The notes under the pieces: generated by a model | What the model saw: only the letters and a program-made list of their open reading frames with translations | Told to the model about the DNA's origin: nothing | Databases searched by the model: none | IMG/VR virus record: IMGVR_UViG_3300036715_001368 | Coordinates: 95,019-159,018 of that record | From: a virus | DNA length: 64,000 nucleotides | Direction: 5' to 3' (one strand) | Position numbers and translations under genes: made by a program | Part shown: piece by piece, positions 48,452 to 55,839 of the stretch | Position numbering within the stretch: position 1 is the stretch's first letter | Layout of the letters: the number at the start of each line of letters is the position of its first letter

Positions 48452-48714
48452 GCGCTCGGCACTCGAGTACTGACTGGAACCCGCGATACGTTTCGTACGC
48501 AAATGCTTGCGGGCACACGCCAGAAGAGCAGCTCGAAGAGGACCGCAGACGTTGGCCAGGAGGCGTCAACGCTGGATTCATGATCTGGATCGATCAAGGT
48601 ATGCTTGCGTTTCTTGAACTCCGAAAGGACGTGGATAGAGACGTGATGTCAGAAAAAGACCATGCAGACTTCAGCACGTTCTTGTCTCAGTGGAAGGTCT
48701 GCACATGTTCGTGA
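48448..48714 (+). CDS. Unidentified small protein
   Basis: An 88-residue protein ([39 protein letters not shown]...). An exact palindrome at 48498 encodes ANACGH. It ends with a Cys pair (VCTCS). Coupled by overlap to both neighbours. Confidence 0.5.
   Translation: [88 protein letters not shown]
48498..48511. repeat. Dispersed palindrome, exact copy 9
   Basis: CGCAA-ATGC-TTGCG, inside the gene at 48448. Confidence 0.8.
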
Positions 48715-48851
48715 AGCGAAAGCCGATCGACAACAGCGCCAGCTTTCCAGAGCAAGTGCTCGTTGTTGCTTTGATCCTTCCGCCATACGTACTGATGAAG
48801 GGTCTGGCTTGGTTGTGGACGACGTACGAAGAGAAAAGGAGAGGGACATGA
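48705..48851 (+). CDS. Small membrane protein
   Basis: A 48-residue frame: MFVKRKPIDNSASFPEQVLVVALILPPYVLMKGLAWLWTTYEEKRRGT. A basic start, one membrane span with Pro-Pro, and a basic tail. AAGG lies 8 bases upstream. It overlaps the following start. Confidence 0.5.
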   Translation: MFVKRKPIDNSASFPEQVLVVALILPPYVLMKGLAWLWTTYEEKRRGT

Positions 48852-50119
48852 CGAAGAAGAAGGGTGAAGAGACGTACGAGGAGTGGCTGAAGCGCGTTGC
48901 TTCGGGAAACGGATCGACGTGGGATCTCAGTGTGGAGAAGACAAGGGACCTTGCCTCGAAGGTGCTCTCGCTTCAGGCCAAGGTCGCCGAGCTCGAAAAG
49001 CTCCAGAATGGCTTGGTCACGTACGGCAACAAGTCTCGTGATCGGCGATGGCAGCTCGAGGACCAGGTCATGATCCTCGCAAACACGCTCGGAGCTATGC
49101 TCGTGAAGCTCGGCGTCGTAGTGAACGACGTATCGTTCAACGGTCCGCAGCTGGTTGACATGGCTCGCGGCTACATCGACTCGATGGACCAGATGCCTCG
49201 TGGTGCCGGAAACGATCATGGGATGACGCTCGACGAGCTCGTTGGAGTAGCAGAGTGCGTCGAGCAAGCTGCACCGTTCGACATCAACGGTCAGCCTCCG
49301 CACCCGCTCACGAGCCCGCACTACGAGGACTTGATGAAGTGCCGCGCCGTGCTCGATGAGATCGGCAAGATCGTCATCAAGGCCGATGCGAATCGACACG
49401 CATCGCTTGTGGACAACGTGCGCATGATCGCAGGGCAACGAGACGACCGCGGAGCTGAGACCGTGGCTCTCGGTGCGCAGATCGATCGCCTGACCACTGA
49501 GCTGGAGAAGGCGCGTTCCGGATGCGCTCACTCGCCAGACGTCGACAAGAACACAGCTCTGATCGAAGCGCAGAAGGTCATCAACGATGCGAACAACGCG
49601 CTCATGGGGTGGAACCAAGATCCGCACCACCAGGCAACGGCCCACCATGACACGCTCGACAAGGAGTACATGCGCGTGTGCCGCATGGTGCAGAAGGCGC
49701 ATGACATCCTGTCCGGATACGTCATGCGACGATTCGAAGGTGGGTCACCGCCCTTGGTTGCGATGCAGAACGGCGATACGCCAAAGCTTCCGATTGACCT
49801 GCCTTGTGGACGCTGCGGTGATACGCGCATCGATCCGGAGAACGATGGGCCGTGTGGAGAGTGCCGTAGCTATCCGCCACACCAGCGACGTCTTCTCGAT
49901 ATGATCACCGGATGGGGGCAGTACATAGAGAAGTGCCTGGAGAACCGACGCGACATCCTTGCTCGTGATGGAACGTACGATGCGGAGTCGGAAAAGCTCC
50001 GTGACCTGTACCAGCTCGCAGGAAGTAGCTCGAACATGGACCAGTCGAAGGTCACCGGGCTCGTCATGTTTCAGGTGCTCCAGCTCTTGCTCAACGGGAT
50101 CGAGCAGAAGAAGGCGTAA
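48848..50119 (+). CDS. Coiled-coil protein with a zinc-knuckle segment
   Basis: A 423-residue protein. Residues 20-60 form a coiled-coil (VEKTRDLASKVLSLQAKVAELEKLQNG). A further helix (DRLTTELEKARSG) follows. Near the end, CGRCGDTRIDPENDGPCGEC is a zinc-knuckle (C-x2-C...C-x2-C). Its function is unknown. AAAGGAG lies before the start. It is one of the larger proteins in the accessory run. Confidence 0.55.
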   Translation: MTKKKGEETYEEWLKRVASGNGSTWDLSVEKTRDLASKVLSLQAKVAELEKLQNGLVTYGNKSRDRRWQLEDQVMILANTLGAMLVKLGVVVNDVSFNGPQLVDMARGYIDSMDQMPRGAGNDHGMTLDELVGVAECVEQAAPFDINGQPPHPLTSPHYEDLMKCRAVLDEIGKIVIKADANRHASLVDNVRMIAGQRDDRGAETVALGAQIDRLTTELEKARSGCAHSPDVDKNTALIEAQKVINDANNALMGWNQDPHHQATAHHDTLDKEYMRVCRMVQKAHDILSGYVMRRFEGGSPPLVAMQNGDTPKLPIDLPCGRCGDTRIDPENDGPCGECRSYPPHQRRLLDMITGWGQYIEKCLENRRDILARDGTYDAESEKLRDLYQLAGSSSNMDQSKVTGLVMFQVLQLLLNGIEQKKA

Positions 50120-50124
50120 CGAAG

Positions 50125-50397
50125 ATGGCGACGACGAAGAAGAACAGGAAGCCGAAGGCGAAACCTAGGACGAAGCCCGAGACGAAGCCTGAGGCCAAGT
50201 GGATCGATCCCAACGCCTGGGTCCTGATCAAGAAGGGCGACAAGTACCTGACCGGCTTCTCGGTAGAGGACCGGGTGGACTCCATGTCACCAGCGCCTCC
50301 GACCTGGGGCGGCGAAGAGGACGGTGTCGAATACAGGGCCGAGCAGGGTGTTCCGCTGGCCAAGTCTCTTGGTGCTGTGGCCGTGGAGGCGGAGTGA
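50125..50397 (+). CDS. Basic-tailed unidentified protein
   Basis: A 90-residue protein with a Lys/Pro-rich start (KKNRKPKAKPRTKPETKPEAK), built from short repeats, followed by a beta-like body (WVLIKKGDKYLTGFSVEDRVD). Unknown function. Confidence 0.5.
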   Translation: MATTKKNRKPKAKPRTKPETKPEAKWIDPNAWVLIKKGDKYLTGFSVEDRVDSMSPAPPTWGGEEDGVEYRAEQGVPLAKSLGAVAVEAE

Positions 50398-50399
50398 AC

Positions 50400-50468
50400 A
50401 TGGGCAACGCAAAGAAGATCGATGACCACGTCCTCCATGGTGTGCGACAGGTGATGGTGAATTGGTGA
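50400..50468 (+). CDS. Very short coupled reading frame
   Basis: A 22-residue frame (MGNAKKIDDHVLHGVRQVMVNW) that starts 2 bases after the preceding stop and overlaps the next start. Supported only by position. Confidence 0.25.
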   Translation: MGNAKKIDDHVLHGVRQVMVNW

Positions 50469-50764
50469 AGCTATCGCTTCTGGAACCCGTGCTTAGCTGG
50501 TCGCCGAGCCAGACGAGCTACACGCACCAGCTTTCGTTCAACTGCCCAACGTGCGGACCTCCGTACAAGATCCTGGTGAACGTGGTTCTCGGCAACGACC
50601 TGTCGAAACGACCCGACGCAGCATGGCTGCTTACGTTCGGAAACCCAACAGACTGGAACTCGGCGTCGGTGGTCCCATCGATCGTGAACCACAACCATGG
50701 ACGGAAGAAGAAGTGCTCGTTCCACGGGACGATCACAAGCGGAGAGGTCACGTTCGAGACATGA
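50465..50764 (+). CDS. Unidentified zinc-site protein
   Basis: A 99-residue protein, taken from GTG 50465. QLSFNCPTCGPPYKI suggests half a zinc ribbon. Later NHNHGRKKKCSFHG adds His and Cys. It overlaps the ASCH gene by ATGA. Confidence 0.5.
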   Translation: MKLSLLEPVLSWSPSQTSYTHQLSFNCPTCGPPYKILVNVVLGNDLSKRPDAAWLLTFGNPTDWNSASVVPSIVNHNHGRKKKCSFHGTITSGEVTFET

Positions 50765-51258
50765 AGATCCTCAGCGTCAGGCAGCCGTGGACGTGGGCCC
50801 TGGTCTACGCGGGCAAGGACATCGAAAACCGTACCTGGTACGCGGACTACCGCGGTCCAGTAGCTCTGCACGCGGGCAAGACGATGACCAAAGACTCGGT
50901 GCGCCAAGCCATGTTCACGTTCAACATGGCCGAAGTGGGCCACTTCCACGTTTCGAAGTGCGAAAGGGGCGGCATCATCGGCTGGGCTCAGATCACGGGA
51001 TGCCAGAAGAACGGAGCGCCTGGATCTCGAAAAAGTGTGTGGGCGGTCGCTGGATGTTACGGTTTCCATATCGAGAGACCGAAGCCACTGCCGTTCATAG
51101 AAACGCTCGGCAGCCTCGGTCTCTGCGAGCTCTCGAAAGAGAGGTTCGGTGAGATGGTAAGGGAGGAGGAAGAGCGCCGATGTCGGAGCCCGTTGATGAG
51201 ACCACCGTTCACGAGCATGGAGCTGGCTCAGATCCAGAATGTGATGGCGGCGTTCTAG
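50761..51258 (+). CDS. ASCH-domain protein
   Basis: A 165-residue ASCH-fold protein. MKILSVRQPWTWALVYAGKDIENR and RGGIIGWAQITGC are characteristic: the basic groove and the G-x-K-x-x-E-like segment. ASCH domains bind RNA or modified nucleosides; some are nucleases or amidohydrolases. The C-terminus is charged. It overlaps the next gene by 79 bases. Confidence 0.75.
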   Translation: MKILSVRQPWTWALVYAGKDIENRTWYADYRGPVALHAGKTMTKDSVRQAMFTFNMAEVGHFHVSKCERGGIIGWAQITGCQKNGAPGSRKSVWAVAGCYGFHIERPKPLPFIETLGSLGLCELSKERFGEMVREEEERRCRSPLMRPPFTSMELAQIQNVMAAF

Positions 51259-51620
51259 GAGAACTGTACTCGTCGCCTGGAGACATCGGAGAGCACCTCG
51301 CTGATTTGTATCAGCCGCCCCCGACAGCGGTCCGCAAGTACAACATCGGGTCGGTCGTCGAAACGCCATTCGGAGAGACGGTGTACGACCATCATGCTGC
51401 GCACTATCGCCGCGGGTGCGAGGGGTGCGACGTTCTCTGCGTGCGCGACCAGAACAGAATCGAGTCAGGGTCCACGAACCCATCTCCGCAAGCACTTGCG
51501 AAGCAGGGTGCGGAGCCAGATCCCAGGTGGAGCACGCGACGATCTCCCATGGTCACCATGGTGACGTTGGCAACGGTCGCTCTCGCTGTTGGCGCCCTCA
51601 TCGGTGCGAAAAAGCTATGA
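51180..51620 (+). CDS. Membrane-tailed unidentified protein
   Basis: A 146-residue protein with a C-terminal span (VTLATVALAVGALIGAKK). It contains CEGCDVLC near the middle. An exact palindrome lies at 51487, encoding QALAKQG. Tail-anchored topology would place it on the inner membrane. Unknown function. Confidence 0.5.
   Translation: MSEPVDETTVHEHGAGSDPECDGGVLGELYSSPGDIGEHLADLYQPPPTAVRKYNIGSVVETPFGETVYDHHAAHYRRGCEGCDVLCVRDQNRIESGSTNPSPQALAKQGAEPDPRWSTRRSPMVTMVTLATVALAVGALIGAKKL
51487..51500. repeat. Dispersed palindrome, exact copy 10
   Basis: CGCAA-GCAC-TTGCG, inside the gene at 51180. Confidence 0.8.
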
Positions 51621-51892
51621 GCGAAGACGACATCCCGACGTGCCCGAGCTTCCGTCCATGCGAGCACAAGGAATGGAGCGAGTACTGGTGTAAGAACTGC
51701 GGCATCCTGAGAAAGGCGTGGTTCTCGCCAGAGGCCGACGAGAAGTATCCGATCGGCTTCATGTCGCCGTTCCAGAACGAAAAGACATGCTACCTACGCA
51801 TCAGCGAAGCGGAGGACATGGTCGAAGCTCTCCAGAAGGCGGTCGCAGAGGCGAAAGCAGCCGAAGAGCGCAAGAAACAGAGCCTCCCATGA
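51617..51892 (+). CDS. Small zinc-finger protein
   Basis: A 91-residue protein. CPSFRPCEHKEWSEYWCKNCGILR gives Cys and His residues for one zinc site. The C-terminal half is a helix (EAEDMVEALQKAVAEAKAAEERKK). It overlaps its neighbours. Confidence 0.5.
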   Translation: MSEDDIPTCPSFRPCEHKEWSEYWCKNCGILRKAWFSPEADEKYPIGFMSPFQNEKTCYLRISEAEDMVEALQKAVAEAKAAEERKKQSLP

Positions 51893-52215
51893 CAGCGTCT
51901 GCCGTCCTGAGTCAGTCTATCGGAGTTGCCATCGCAGAGCAGCCGATCATCCGCACCGAAGGTCCTCCAGCGAGGTTCGGAGGAGCGAAGGTGGTCGGCT
52001 GCTTTCTTTTTGTGGCGCTACCAGGCGGCCGCTACGAGGTCTGGAACTCGGTCATCAGGGCGACCTTCTGGACGTACAGCTCCAGTTGGGACGAGCTGGA
52101 GAGGGAGTACCTTCGGCAGTCGGAGTCGTGGATGAAGAAGGCCGAGAACAAGAAGGTGCAGGGCTCGGCTTGGAGGAAGAACAACTTTGGTCCACCGAAG
52201 CAGGCTGCCGAGTAG
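51889..52215 (+). CDS. Unidentified protein
   Basis: A 108-residue protein. GCFLFVALPGGRYEVWNSVIRATFWTYSSSW is beta-rich and the C-terminus is helical and charged. Its ATG overlaps the preceding stop. No match is known to me. Confidence 0.45.
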   Translation: MTASAVLSQSIGVAIAEQPIIRTEGPPARFGGAKVVGCFLFVALPGGRYEVWNSVIRATFWTYSSSWDELEREYLRQSESWMKKAENKKVQGSAWRKNNFGPPKQAAE

Positions 52216-52220
52216 CCGTT

Positions 52221-52646
52221 ATGACCATCCTCGCCTCAGAAGACAGGGTCCAGGTCCTGTACCTCGAAGACGACAAAGACGCGCGCGAGCTCGTTGTCGA
52301 AGTGCTCGAGAAAGAGGGCTACGACGTCTGGATCGCCAACGACGTCGGTGCTGCGCTCGGGCTCCTCGCTAATGAATGGAAGCCGGATCTGATCTTGATG
52401 GATCAGGGCATGCCGTACCTGGTCGAATTCGGCATACACATGGAGAGGATCGAACAAGAGGCCCGCCGCCGCATCCCGACCATCGTGCTCGAAGTGTTTC
52501 CGAACAAGGTGACGCGAGTCGAGTCAGATGGCCGCGTTCAGAAGCCGTTTCGGATGGCCATGTTGCTCATGGAGATCGAACGAGTCTTCAGAGACGCGAA
52601 AGCTGGCGCTGTCACGGTACGGCCGAGTACATTGAAATCAACCTGA
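52221..52646 (+). CDS. Standalone response-regulator receiver domain
   Basis: A 141-residue CheY-like protein. Glu16-Asp17-Asp18 (YLEDDKDAR) forms the acidic pocket. Asp61 in LILMDQGMP is the phospho-acceptor. Lys108 in VQKPF is the conserved Lys. The usual Thr/Ser switch residue after the fourth strand is not clear. No output domain or histidine kinase is near. It could take phosphate from a host kinase or sequester it. Confidence 0.8.
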   Translation: MTILASEDRVQVLYLEDDKDARELVVEVLEKEGYDVWIANDVGAALGLLANEWKPDLILMDQGMPYLVEFGIHMERIEQEARRRIPTIVLEVFPNKVTRVESDGRVQKPFRMAMLLMEIERVFRDAKAGAVTVRPSTLKST

Positions 52647-52654
52647 GGCGAGTC

Positions 52655-52811
52655 ATGAAGAAGTTCTTGTGAATATGCATCCAGCCTGATCCTGGTCATC
52701 GGTGCGCTCTTCGGGTGCCCGCCACGACCCAGGTACGTTGACGGAGTCGGCTGGTGGCCACGCCAGGTAGACGAAGAGGAAGGTTGGGTGATCGACCTGA
52801 TCCACGAGTAG
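52655..52811 (+). CDS. Lipoprotein frame interrupted at UGAA (possible +1 recoding)
   Basis: ATG 52655, after GAGG, reads MKKFL and stops at TGA 52670 with A next. In the +1 frame from TAT 52674 the sequence continues YASSLILVIGALFGC then PPRPRYVDGVGWWPRQVDEEEGWVIDLIHE to TAG. Joined, this is a typical lipoprotein signal with lipobox LFGC and a short mature part. No start codon lies in the second frame before the membrane segment. The tRNA with an eight-base anticodon loop begins 9 bases after the stop. A programmed shift, an insertion error, or a decayed gene are the options. Confidence 0.55.
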
Positions 52812-52820
52812 TCGCAGCAT

Positions 52821-52894
52821 CCGTGCTTAGCTCAGTTGGAAGAGCAGCCGAACTTCAAGTCGGTCTGTCACGGGTTCGAGTCCCGTAGCGCGGT
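52821..52894 (+). tRNA. tRNA with an eight-base anticodon loop (UCA within it)
   Basis: The acceptor stem CCGTGCT/AGCGCGG has seven pairs. The D-arm is GCTC-AGTTGGAA-GAGC. The T-arm ACGGG-TTCGAGT-CCCGT is perfect. The anticodon stem GCCGA/TCGGT has five pairs but encloses eight bases, ACTTCAAG, instead of seven. A UCA triplet follows U, so it would read UGA; UUCA read as four bases would decode UGAA. CCA is not encoded. Identity is uncertain. The structure otherwise fits every tRNA rule. Confidence 0.75.
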
Positions 52895-52910
52895 CGAAGG
52901 AGAAAGCATC

Positions 52911-53168
52911 ATGTCGATAAAAGAGTTACGCGAGTCGGCGGAGAAGGTTCTTCAAGAGAGCCTGAAGACGGAGGCGCCTGGTCGTGGGCCCAAAGGCAGA
53001 GACAGCCACGATTACGAAGAAGTCGTCGACCAGTTTCGTGACGCCATCGTTCGTGTGGCGAACGAGGTCGCGAGGGACTATGGACAAGGTTCGTTTTCGA
53101 AGCAGAGTCTTCCTCACCTCACCGAGTTGTGTGAGTTCATCGCAACCAAGTGCGTCCAGGGTTCGTAG
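52911..53168 (+). CDS. Protein with shared (L/M)-x-E leader, copy 1
   Basis: An 85-residue protein starting MSIKELRESAEKVLQES. Two other proteins at 53701 and 54414 share this start. LQE followed by Ser fits a T4-type prohead protease site. The rest is helical and acidic (DSHDYEEVVDQFRDAIVRVANEVARDY). AAGGAG precedes the ATG. A capsid-internal protein is the inferred role. Confidence 0.6.
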   Translation: MSIKELRESAEKVLQESLKTEAPGRGPKGRDSHDYEEVVDQFRDAIVRVANEVARDYGQGSFSKQSLPHLTELCEFIATKCVQGS

Positions 53169-53221
53169 AAAAGGTTCGCCTGCTCTACGCGGCAACGAAG
53201 TCGCAGAAGGCAGAAGGCATC

Positions 53222-53611
53222 ATGGAAAGAGCGTTCAAGATCGGTTGCAGGGTCATCTTCTTCGACAGCCACCGAAAGGCACACGAGGCGATCGTCACGA
53301 ACTGGTTCCACGGAGGACCGGACGGACAGACCGTCAAGGAGCTTCAGGACATCCACGACAAGCGGAACGCGGCGAACCCGCCCGAACGCCGCTGGCCGAT
53401 GAACATGCCCTGCTGCAACGTCGTGTACGTTTCGAGCGACACGTCGGAGACCGACTCCTACGGCCGGCAGATGAAACGCCAGACCTCTTGTTCGTACGGT
53501 CGTCAGCAAGGTCCCACGGGTTTCCTGGGGATGTGCTGGGCCTGGCCGGATGAGGAAGAGGAAGCGAAGGCGCTCGCAGCCAAGTCGTTCGACGAGGCGG
53601 TGGCGCGCTAG
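53222..53611 (+). CDS. Unidentified protein
   Basis: A 129-residue protein, MERAFKIGCRVIFFDSHRKAHEAIVTNWF, with later Cys residues (MPCCNVVYVSS, SCSYGR). The start at 53222 has GAAGG upstream; an in-frame GTG at 53150 would overlap the preceding gene. Unknown function. Confidence 0.5.
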   Translation: MERAFKIGCRVIFFDSHRKAHEAIVTNWFHGGPDGQTVKELQDIHDKRNAANPPERRWPMNMPCCNVVYVSSDTSETDSYGRQMKRQTSCSYGRQQGPTGFLGMCWAWPDEEEEAKALAAKSFDEAVAR

Positions 53612-53700
53612 GTCTGACCAGAACCCAAGCGGAACCTTGAGTGGGACCGTACAGCTTGGTTTCGATGCCGCGTAGAGAAGACGAACCAGAGGAGTCAATC

Positions 53701-54126
53701 ATGTCGTTGAAAGAGCTTCGTGCGATGAGCGAGTCTGTGATGGGTGAGAGCCGTCTCGAAGAGGCGTTCCGGTTCACAGCCAACGGCAAAGCGTACGAGG
53801 GCTTTGGGAAGGGCAAGCTCACCGCGCACATGGACGGACCTGTTGTTGGCGAGATTCAGATCGGAAAGGAGACCGTTCGTATTCGTTCTGATTGGCAGCC
53901 GGATTCACAGACGGTCGCCGAGTTGAAGAAAGCGAACCACGGAAAGGTGCCTCAAGAGATCGAGATCACGTTCCATGGACCGAACTTGCCGATGGACAGT
54001 CCCAAGAGCGTCAGGGAGCTGGAAGGGTTCTTGAAGGGAGAGTTCGATCTCTGGGGCGACATGAAGGCGATCAACATCGGCTCCGCCACCATCGAGCGCA
54101 ACTTCACTGTGACGGTAAAGAAGTGA
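53701..54126 (+). CDS. Protein with shared (L/M)-x-E leader, copy 2
   Basis: A 141-residue protein starting MSLKELRAMSESVMGES. The leader matches the 52911 and 54414 proteins. The remainder is beta-rich (EEAFRFTANGKAYEGFGKGKLTAHMDGPVVGEI...). AGAGGAG precedes the ATG. A cleaved leader of about 16 residues is predicted. Confidence 0.6.
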   Translation: MSLKELRAMSESVMGESRLEEAFRFTANGKAYEGFGKGKLTAHMDGPVVGEIQIGKETVRIRSDWQPDSQTVAELKKANHGKVPQEIEITFHGPNLPMDSPKSVRELEGFLKGEFDLWGDMKAINIGSATIERNFTVTVKK

Positions 54127-54224
54127 CTCCCGACGAGCTCGCCAAGAAGATGGGACCGTGGGCGAACCAGCTTGTATGGCTACCCGGTGTACCTGGTGGG
54201 CTCGGCTCGCTGTGTGAGAGATAA
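54123..54224 (+). CDS. Possible small protein
   Basis: A 33-residue frame starting at GTG 54123, which overlaps the preceding stop: VTPDELAKKMGPWANQLVWLPG... There is no further support. Confidence 0.3.
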   Translation: MTPDELAKKMGPWANQLVWLPGVPGGLGSLCER

Positions 54225-54234
54225 GGAGCAAGTC

Positions 54235-54417
54235 ATGGACACGAACAAGGTCAAGTACGGCATCATCATCTTCGGCGTGGCGCTCTTTGTCTTCTGTCTC
54301 AGCGCTCTCGTCTGGTCCCTGTTCCGAAAGCCGGTGACCGATGGCCCGATGCCGGAGCCGTGGCCCACCGCTCGAGAAGGCGTGACGGTGACCGAGTCCG
54401 ATGGGGGTCGTCGATGA
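54235..54417 (+). CDS. Small membrane protein
   Basis: A 60-residue protein: MDTNKVKYGIIIFGVALFVFCLSALVWSLFRKPVTD... One strong membrane span (GIIIFGVALFVFCLSALVWSL). AAGGAG precedes the ATG. It lies between two genes that carry the shared leader, so it may be made late. Confidence 0.6.
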   Translation: MDTNKVKYGIIIFGVALFVFCLSALVWSLFRKPVTDGPMPEPWPTAREGVTVTESDGGRR

Positions 54418-54626
54418 GCCTCGCAGATCTGCGCCGACTCGAAGAGAGCGTGCTGGGTGAAGCCTCGATGAAGGTCGGAGACTGGACGTTTCCGTACAAG
54501 AGGCCTAGCGGAACGAAGGCTGCTCAGATCAAGAAGATCGAGAAGGACATCGCCTACCTGTCCGATGGCAGCTCGATGCACATCAGCTACGCGAAGCCCG
54601 TGAAGAAGGGCGACGTGGCTGACTGA
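54414..54626 (+). CDS. Protein with shared (L/M)-x-E leader, copy 3
   Basis: A 70-residue protein starting MSLADLRRLEESVLGEASMK. It shares the leader with 52911 and 53701, here LGE before Ala. The rest is short and basic (TFPYKRPSGTKAAQIKKIEKDI). A small capsid-internal or cleaved protein is inferred. Confidence 0.6.
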   Translation: MSLADLRRLEESVLGEASMKVGDWTFPYKRPSGTKAAQIKKIEKDIAYLSDGSSMHISYAKPVKKGDVAD

Positions 54627-54650
54627 CGTCAGTCGGTGTAGAACTAGAGA

Positions 54651-55448
54651 ATGTCAGTGGCCCCGGTTCTAGGCTCAATCGCGCGAGGTCAGTCACGACC
54701 TCGCAAGCATCCGATGATCCGGCAGTCGCAGAACATCACCATGCGCAAGGTGGAGGCGCTGCCGTGCTTTCTGGAGGTGCGCCGGCGCCTGCGACAGGGA
54801 GAGCCAGCGCTCACCCTGGCTCGCGAGCTTCAGAGCCGAGGCTTCATGACCGATGTCGCACTCGATGCGGTGCGCATAAGGCTCGGAACCTACCGTCGCC
54901 TGAAGCTCCAGAACGCGGCTATCATCGCTCTGCATGCGCCGAAGTCGGTGCAGGAAAAGTTGAAGGGACTCGAAATGGCCTTGGACGAGCTGGTGGAGAT
55001 GGAGGAGATGTTCAAGCTCCAGAAGGAGCGCATCAGGGCCTTCCGCGAGACGGAGAAGGCGATGCCCATCCCGATCAAGCAGATCGACGACAGCATGCGT
55101 GTCGCTCTGGAGATCGTCGGCGCCCATGCAGAACTGCGCATGGAGCTCGGCGAACTCGATCGCGCACCGACGAAGGTGGATCTGAACGTCGACACCAAGA
55201 CCATGATGTTGGTGGAGAACCGCTACGGCAAAGAGTCGCTTCAGCGCGTGCTCGCCGATCCGAAGAAGCGTTCCAAGGTGGCTGGCATCGTCGAGAAGCT
55301 GCTCATGAACCCGCGTCTACAGTCGAGCGCCCTGTCTGCCCTCGAAGGCATCCACGCTCCCGCAGCGACGGTGGTGTCGGCGGACGATGACGATGTCGTC
55401 GATGCTCCGCAAGCGATTGCAGAACCGCCAGCGCAGCCAGAGAAGTAA
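54651..55448 (+). CDS. Unidentified helical protein, possibly small terminase-like
   Basis: A 265-residue protein. Residues about 40-85 (CFLEVRRRLRQGEPALTLARELQSRGFMTDVALDAVRIRLGTYRRL) look like a helix-turn-helix. A long helix follows (LKGLEMALDELVEMEEMFKLQKERIRAFRETEK). HTH plus helical oligomerisation is the layout of small terminase subunits, but this is only suggestive. A one-change palindrome lies at 55408. The ATG has no strong ribosome-binding sequence. Confidence 0.4.
   Translation: MSVAPVLGSIARGQSRPRKHPMIRQSQNITMRKVEALPCFLEVRRRLRQGEPALTLARELQSRGFMTDVALDAVRIRLGTYRRLKLQNAAIIALHAPKSVQEKLKGLEMALDELVEMEEMFKLQKERIRAFRETEKAMPIPIKQIDDSMRVALEIVGAHAELRMELGELDRAPTKVDLNVDTKTMMLVENRYGKESLQRVLADPKKRSKVAGIVEKLLMNPRLQSSALSALEGIHAPAATVVSADDDDVVDAPQAIAEPPAQPEK
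55408..55421. repeat. Dispersed palindrome, near copy (one change)
   Basis: CGCAA-GCGA-TTGCA, at the 3' end of the gene at 54651. Confidence 0.5.
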
Positions 55449-55506
55449 AGCTACCCGGTATCCGTAGATCACTTGTGACTGTGGCGAAATCGTCCATGCT
55501 CGACCC

Positions 55507-55773
55507 ATGGCTGACGACAAGACCAGGTTCAAGGGGACATCGCTGCCGAAGTCCATGCGGCGTGAGGCGAAAAAGGAGATGAGCCGGCTCGGTGAAGAGC
55601 TAGTGGTTCGAGCCGAGATGGCTCGCATCTGGGCCTCTCTCAACGTCATGGTCGAGCAAAATGTGAATGCAGGCGGCCTCAAGGCCGACAGACAGCTGTT
55701 GATGAAGAAGGCTCAGTCCACGTTTGTGGATGCAGGAGAGCGCCTCTTCGAGCTGCTACGAAAACAAAGCTGA
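55507..55773 (+). CDS. Unidentified helical protein
   Basis: An 88-residue protein, MADDKTRFKGTSLPKSMRREAKKEMSRLGEELVVRAEMARIWASLNVMVEQ. Helical and basic at the N-terminus. It is followed directly by a strong terminator. Confidence 0.5.
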   Translation: MADDKTRFKGTSLPKSMRREAKKEMSRLGEELVVRAEMARIWASLNVMVEQNVNAGGLKADRQLLMKKAQSTFVDAGERLFELLRKQS

Positions 55774-55782
55774 TGCACCAGA

Positions 55783-55819
55783 CCCCGCTCGTCCCTTGGG
55801 ATGCGCGGGGTTTTCTTTT
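55783..55819 (+). terminator. Rho-independent terminator
   Basis: CCCCGC and GCGGGG pair, with a short inner TCCC/GGGA pairing, followed by TTTTCTTTT. It is the clearest intrinsic terminator in the window. Confidence 0.85.
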
Positions 55820-55839
55820 GTGCCTGTTATGGTGCCAGT

